The notes beneath the pieces were generated by a model. It saw only the letters and a program-made list of their open reading frames with translations. It was not told the DNA's origin and did not search any database. Both the position numbers and the translations under genes were made by a program. A stretch of 12,500 nt of DNA from Neocallimastix lanati (nom. inval.) (Eukaryota > Neocallimastigomycota > Neocallimastigomycetes > Neocallimastigales > Neocallimastigaceae): positions 882,501-895,000 of the forward strand of contig JACVTC010000068.1 in the NCBI GenBank assembly GCA_016946835.1. The letters are read 5' to 3'. The stretch's first letter is position 1. Each line of letters begins with the position of its first letter. This document shows positions 7,721 to 12,500 of this stretch, one piece after another.

Positions 7721-8325
7721 ATCTTCAATTAATTGAATAGTATTATATTATAGTTGTCAATGAAAGAATATTAATCCTCTTTTTTTTTTTTTAATGGAGA
7801 AATGATTAAAAACTTTATTCATTAAAATTTTTTGAAATTTAATAAAAAGATTTTATGTGATTTTTATTTTAAAATTTTAGACAGTAATTCCTTTTTTTTT
7901 TATTTTTTTTTTATTTTTATTTTTATTTTTTATTTATTTATTTATTTTTTTTTGTTTAATTGATTGATTATCTTTTTTATTAAAAAGATAATTACTTTTT
8001 AATTTAAAAAGTAATTTCAAAATAAATAAACTAAAATGAAAATATAAATAAAAATTAACATTAATAAAAAATAAAATAAATAAATAAATAAAGAAAAAGA
8101 AAAAGTTAAAATAAAATTAAATAGAACAAATAATTAAAATAATAGAATAAAGAAAGAAGAAAAAAAAAATAATAATAAATCTATATATAAATATATTTAT
8201 TAAGAAAGAATGATAATTGAAAATAAAATAAATAAAATATAAATATAAATAAAATAAAAATAAAATAAAAATAAAACAAAAATAAAACAAAAATAAGGTA
8301 AAATAAAAATTTTGTAAATATAATA
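7721..8325. other. Upstream region of the ABC transporter gene
   Basis: A/T-rich presumed promoter and 5' UTR. It contains two adjacent perfect hairpins (7970-7989 and 7990-8016), T-rich then A-rich tracts on either side of them, and TAAAA/AAATA repeats up to the start codon. The base ahead of the ATG is A, within an A/T-rich context (TATAATAATG). No TATA box can be singled out in such sequence. Confidence 0.5.
7970..8016. repeat. Two adjacent perfect hairpins upstream of the ABC transporter
   Basis: The first hairpin is ATCTTTTT (7970-7977) with AAAAAGAT (7982-7989) and loop TATT. The second is AATTACTTTTTA (7990-8001) with TAAAAAGTAATT (8005-8016) and loop ATT. They abut directly. Even allowing for the base composition, two perfect stems back to back are notable, about 310 bp before the ATG. 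Confidence 0.7.
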
Positions 8326-11300
8326 ATGTTATTTAAGCAATTACGAATTTTACTTTGGCGTAATGCCATATTAAAGAAAAGAAGTTTTGTTTCTACCTTA
8401 CTGGAAATTTTAATTCCATCTATTATTATTTTAATATTAGGTAATGTATTTTAATTATTAATATATTAATTAATTTTAATTATTATTATTAATGTTAATT
8501 ATTTTTATTATTATTAATATTATTATTTTTATTATTATTAATATTATTAATATTATTATTATTAATGTCATTTTTATTATTAATGTTAATTTTAATGTAA
8601 TTTTTTATAATTATCTTAATTATTATTATTGTTATATATTATATAAATATGATGAATAAAACAGTTAGAAATTCAAAAATAAATAAAATTAATAAAAAAT
8701 TTGATCCTATTGAAAATATTCCACCCTATGTGGTAAATAATTCAACAAGAATATCTAATATTGATACCAGAAATGAATATTATTTTGTATTTTCTTCAGA
8801 TTTTGATACCCAGAAACAAAACACTTTTATTGAAAATTTTAAATCAAATAAATATTTTAAAACATTTAAATTTATTGAACCAGGAATGAAATTTTCAGAT
8901 TTAAGAGCTAATGAATTTGAATTAAATAATTATGGTGAATTACAATATTTTGATTATTTGGATCCTGAAGATTTTGCAAATTCTAATGAAACAGAAGTTG
9001 ACCTAGGAAATGAAAATGATTATGTTGATTTTACCTATTATAAAATAGAAAAGGTGTTACAGGAATTTTTAATTAAGATATATAAAGATGAAAATGAATT
9101 TTACGATGACCTAAGAAAAGCAGTTTTTCAAATTGAAAGTAATATTATTGTTGATAGATATGCCGTAATATTTAATTCATTAACAGAATATACTTTACTT
9201 TATGAACAATATTATAAAGACCCATTAATTGATCAATTAAAAGTAGAAAATAATAATTTTATTAATGCAGATTTTTTAAAGGCTTCTAATCTTCAGATTT
9301 TAGTGAATAATGCCCTCATAAAGTCTTTTATGACTTCTCCTACAAATAATTTAAATTCAGAAATAGAATTTAGTTATAAAATTATGGATAGAGTGGGATA
9401 TACTGAAAATCGTAGAAATATAAATGCTCATAAATATACTCCACTATTAATGCTATTTTATTTTGTTCCTTGTATCTGTTCCCTGCTTTCCTCTTTAGTT
9501 CTCGAAAAGGAATCTAAAATAAAGGAATCCCTGGTCATTCTCGGTTTAAGTAAATTTACTTTCTGGTTGTCATGGGCTATTGTTTATGGCATTATTGTAA
9601 TTCTTGCTACCTTGATGGTCACTGCGGTCATGATCTATTCCGAATTATTTTCCGCTGGTAGTTGGTTTGTTTTATTAAATGTTATTTTTTACTTTGGTAT
9701 ATCCTGTTGTTGTATTTCTTTTGTACTTTCTACTCTTGTCGATAAATCGAAGACCTCTCATACTGTTGGGGTTTTAGTGATTATTGCTTTCTTTTTATTA
9801 TTCTTTGTTAATAAAGTTTTAAAGGAAGGATCCACCACTAAATCAATCTGTAGTGTTATTTTACCCCCGATAGCTTTTCTTTCCATTCTTCAAAATCTTA
9901 TTAATTATGATCAACAGAATTTACCAATTTCTTTCAGAAATTTATTTATAAATTCAAGTTTAAGAGGCTATTTTATAGGTTTAATGGCGTCTGTCGTTTT
10001 ATATTTCTTATTAGCCCTTTATTTAGATAATGTATTACCTCAAGGTAGTAATCTCTATAAGAAATGGCATTTCTTTATCACGGATCCATTACGTTATTAT
10101 TTTCATTACCACAATAAAAACAACAACAACAGCAATAATAATAATAATCATAATAATAATAATATTAATGATAGTCATAGTAATAATAATGATGATGTGA
10201 ATTCTAATTCATTTATTGAAAAAAATCCTGAAGGTCTTAAAGCCTCCGTAGAGGTTCGTCATATCAGTAGAAATTTCAAAATGGAGAAAGAAAATATTGA
10301 AATTTTAAGAGATATTAATTTCAATGCTTATTATGATGAAATATTTGCTATTTTAGGTCATAATGGAGCGGGTAAAACAACACTCCTTAGAATTATGACA
10401 GGAGTCTTATCATCTACTGATGGTGAAGTCTATTATGATGATATTCCAATTCATGATAATGAAACCGAAATTTGTAAACAATTTGGATATTGTCCTCAAT
10501 TTGATACTTTCAATAATAATTTAACGGTAGGAGAACATGTACAGTTATTTGCTGGTATCAAAGGTGTTGAGGTTAATGTAGATAAAAAACTTAAAGAAAT
10601 AGATTTATTAAATAAAAAGAATAATTTCCCCAAGGAATTAAGTGGAGGTCAAAGAAGAAAGTTATGTATCGCTTTAGCTCTTTTGGGTTCACCAAAGTAT
10701 GTATTTTTAGATGAACCTACGACTGGTCTTGATCCATATTCCAGAAAGAAGGTATGGGAACTTTTATCTCAGAAAAAGAAAGGATGTACCATGTTTGTGA
10801 CGACTCACTATATGGATGAAGCGGATCTTTTAGCCGATAGAAAAATGTTTATTTCTAATGGAAGTATTGCTTGTCTTGGTACTAGTCTTTTCTTAAAGAA
10901 TTGCTTTAACATGAATTATACCTTGGATGTAAATATGATGAATGGAAATGACAGTATACTTGTCGATTCAATTATTGAGCGTTACTGTCCCGGATCAACT
11001 CAAACTAAAATCACCACTTTAAGTCCATATAATCCATCCAATGGTCATGGTCCTAGTCATGGTCATGGTCATGATCATGACTATGGTAATCAAGAAGAAA
11101 TTAAAAACATATATATTGTTACCTATTTATTATCAATGAAATATTCTAGTTTCTTTAAAGAAATTTTTAGTGGAATTAATGAATTAATTAAAGATCCAAC
11201 GAATAGTATTAATAATTTCATTTTAACCTCTCCTACCCTGGAAGAACTCTTTACTAAATTAGAAAGTAATAACAACAACAACAACAACAACAACAACAAT

Positions 11301-12500
11301 AATAATAATAATAAAGAGGAAGTTGAAGAGATGAATAAACGACTTCAAAAAGTGAAAAAAATCACCCCAATTGATGTGAATAGTGTTGATTCTTCTGAAT
11401 GGCATAATGAAAAGGATAAACTCATGAAGAAAATCGATCCTATATTTGGAAAGATTCAAAGTAATGGTAGCATGAATAAGCAATCCTCCTCTTTAAGACA
11501 AGTTTATTCGATCATTAATGTACGTCTAAAAATATTTTTAAGAAATAAAACTTTTGCCATCATCTATACCTTACTTCCATTTTGTCTTATTATTGCTTGT
11601 ATCATCTTTGAAAAACAATATATTAACGCACTCTATTATGGAGGTATTGATTTTAAACCACTAGAAATAAAACCTTCTCTTTATGATGAGGTTAAATGGT
11701 TCAAAAATACGGCCGCATCAAGTGATGTCGCATTAGATATTATTAATCGAATTGATACTAATCCTTCTAATAAAATAACATTGGAATCCATGAATTATGA
11801 TCAACAACTTACTCTTTCTTCTATTACAAAGAATTCTAAATATATTGGTGGATTTGCTGGTAAAGTCAGTCATGGTAATAATAATGATAATGATAATAAT
11901 AATGGTAATGGCAATGATAATGAAAATGATCATCAACAATCTTTACAATTTACTATTTATAATGAAGTTAAGTATAGTTATGTTATTCCAATGGGTATTA
12001 ATCTCATCTATAATGCCTATCTTGAACAAAATAAAATTAATAAGCAATTAACTGTTCATTATCAACCTTTACCAAAATTCATTGATACCCATTTCCTGGA
12101 ACAAGATGTAGATAAAAAAGTCAACGTATACCCTGAGCAAGCAAGATTAACTTTGGAGCCCATATTATCCTTGGCTATTGCAATTGCCATCTCTCTCTCG
12201 GTCTCGGTTTATGGGCCAATGACCGTGAAGGAAAGAGAAGAAGGTATTATCTGGCAACTCTTTTTAAATGGTACTCGTCGTATTAACTACTGGATTGGTA
12301 TATTTATTAGTGATGCCATCTGTATCTTTATACCCATTATTTTAATTGCTATTGTTGGATTCATAAATGAAATTAATATCTTTGAAAGTCGAATTATTAT
12401 TTATACTCTCTTCATTACCGTACAATGGATTATCGGTAGTTTACTTCATCAGTACGCTGTGGCTCACTTTTTCCGAAAATATGATCGATGTATGAATCTC
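8326..12500 (+). CDS. ABCA-subfamily ABC transporter, full-size type; 3' end outside window
   Basis: ABCA proteins are membrane ATPases that usually move lipids or sterols across membranes; the substrate here is unknown. Coding sequence is 8326-8440 joined to 8665-12500, giving 1317 residues with no stop. The N-terminus MLFKQLRILLWRNAILKKRS and the first membrane helix are typical. A large extracytosolic domain follows (about 40-296), then membrane helices (about 298-510) containing the family's EKESKIKESL. NBD1 (from about 560) is complete: Walker A GHNGAGKTT at 603, Q-loop Gln650, signature LSGGQRRK at 697, Walker B VFLDEPTTGLDP at 718, H-loop His753, then LGTSLFLKN. TMD2 begins near 1007 with ECD2 about 1022-1202; the rest of TMD2 and NBD2 lie beyond the edge. 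Asn-rich tracts sit in the TMD1-NBD1 linker (522-549), at 907-921 (15 Asn) and in ECD2. A His-rich run lies at about 831-846. An in-frame TAA at 8299 supports the start. Confidence 0.95.
8441..8664 (+). other. Intron in the ABC transporter gene
   Basis: The donor is GTAATG at 8441 and the acceptor is AAAACAG ending at 8664. It is a 224-bp phase 1 intron: G8440 plus TT at 8665-8666 gives Val39. Splicing joins the end of the first membrane helix (IIILIL) to VRNSKINK, the start of the extracytosolic domain, with the frame preserved. Unspliced reading hits stops within the ATT-rich intron. Confidence 0.85.
11040..11087 (+). other. His-rich run in the ABC transporter after NBD1
   Basis: The codons read NGHGPSHGHGHDHDYG, six His in sixteen residues built from a GGTCAT-like hexamer. 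The run lies about 78 residues past the H-loop, in the cytosolic region between NBD1 and TMD2. Such runs can bind Zn, Cu or Ni, but this one may be only expanded repeat DNA. Confidence 0.8.
11268..11312 (+). repeat. AAC/AAT trinucleotide run coding for 15 Asn
   Basis: One AAT, nine AAC, then five AAT codons in frame in the ABC transporter give Asn907-921, followed by a charged segment KEEVEEMNKRLQKVKK that could form a coiled coil. The run lies between NBD1 and TMD2 and is probably a length-variable microsatellite. Confidence 0.9.

Noticed and set aside
7332-7736. Plus-strand open frame of 134 codons, Tyr/Leu/Ile-rich
   Set aside because: It is the translation of the (ATT)n/heptamer tract, which lacks stops by composition, with no ordinary protein sequence.
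8181-8369. Minus-strand 62-codon frame over the ABC transporter start
   Set aside because: It overlaps the transporter's 5' UTR and first exon in antisense and reads as simple-sequence Phe/Ile/Leu.
11259-12051. Small frames on both strands within the ABC transporter
   Set aside because: They are shadows of Asn- and Asp-coding triplet runs in the transporter gene.
1-12500. Dictyostelium or Plasmodium origin suggested by AT richness and poly-Asn
   Set aside because: The first gene is a CHS3-type chitin synthase with close resemblance to fungal class IV enzymes, which argues for an anaerobic fungus.

Overview
The window is nuclear DNA from a eukaryote with an extremely AT-rich genome. The best fit is an anaerobic rumen or gut fungus (Neocallimastigomycota). 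Three things support this. The first gene is a fungal class IV (CHS3-type) chitin synthase. The non-coding DNA is almost pure A/T with long homopolymers and A/T microsatellites. The proteins carry Asn-rich tracts encoded by AAT/AAC runs. Asn-rich proteins and low GC would also suit Dictyostelium, but a CHS3-type chitin synthase argues for a fungus. The genus cannot be fixed from the sequence alone.

Layout. (1) Positions 1-1944, plus strand: the 3' end of a class IV chitin synthase gene, made of the end of one exon (1-37), a 291-bp intron (38-328) and a last exon (329-1944). This exon has the QRRRW motif, the membrane segments, and an unusually long Asn-rich C-terminal tail. (2) 1945-3548: intergenic DNA with homopolymers, a (TAAAA)n block and a heptamer satellite. 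(3) 3549-4036, minus strand: a two-exon gene for a small secreted protein with an inhibitor I9 (subtilisin-propeptide-like) domain. (4) 4037-8325: 4.3 kb of A/T-rich DNA without a convincing gene. It holds one conspicuous island of balanced base composition (about 5435-5650), a box C/D snoRNA-like hairpin (7060-7169), several perfect inverted repeats, and a second, oppositely oriented tract of the heptamer satellite. (5) 8326-12500, plus strand: a two-exon ABCA-type ABC transporter, covering TMD1, NBD1 and most of TMD2, and running off the window before NBD2.

The three genes share no visible pathway beyond surface or membrane functions (cell-wall chitin synthesis, a secreted protease inhibitor, a membrane lipid-type transporter). 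Each is transcribed separately: the first two converge and the last two diverge. All three introns I could reconstruct are GT-AG, have GTAA donors and interrupt codons in phase 1.

The least explained part of the window is the 5435-5650 island. It can be read as a short C-terminal coding exon or relic on the minus strand, or as a folded RNA, and the sequence alone does not decide between them.
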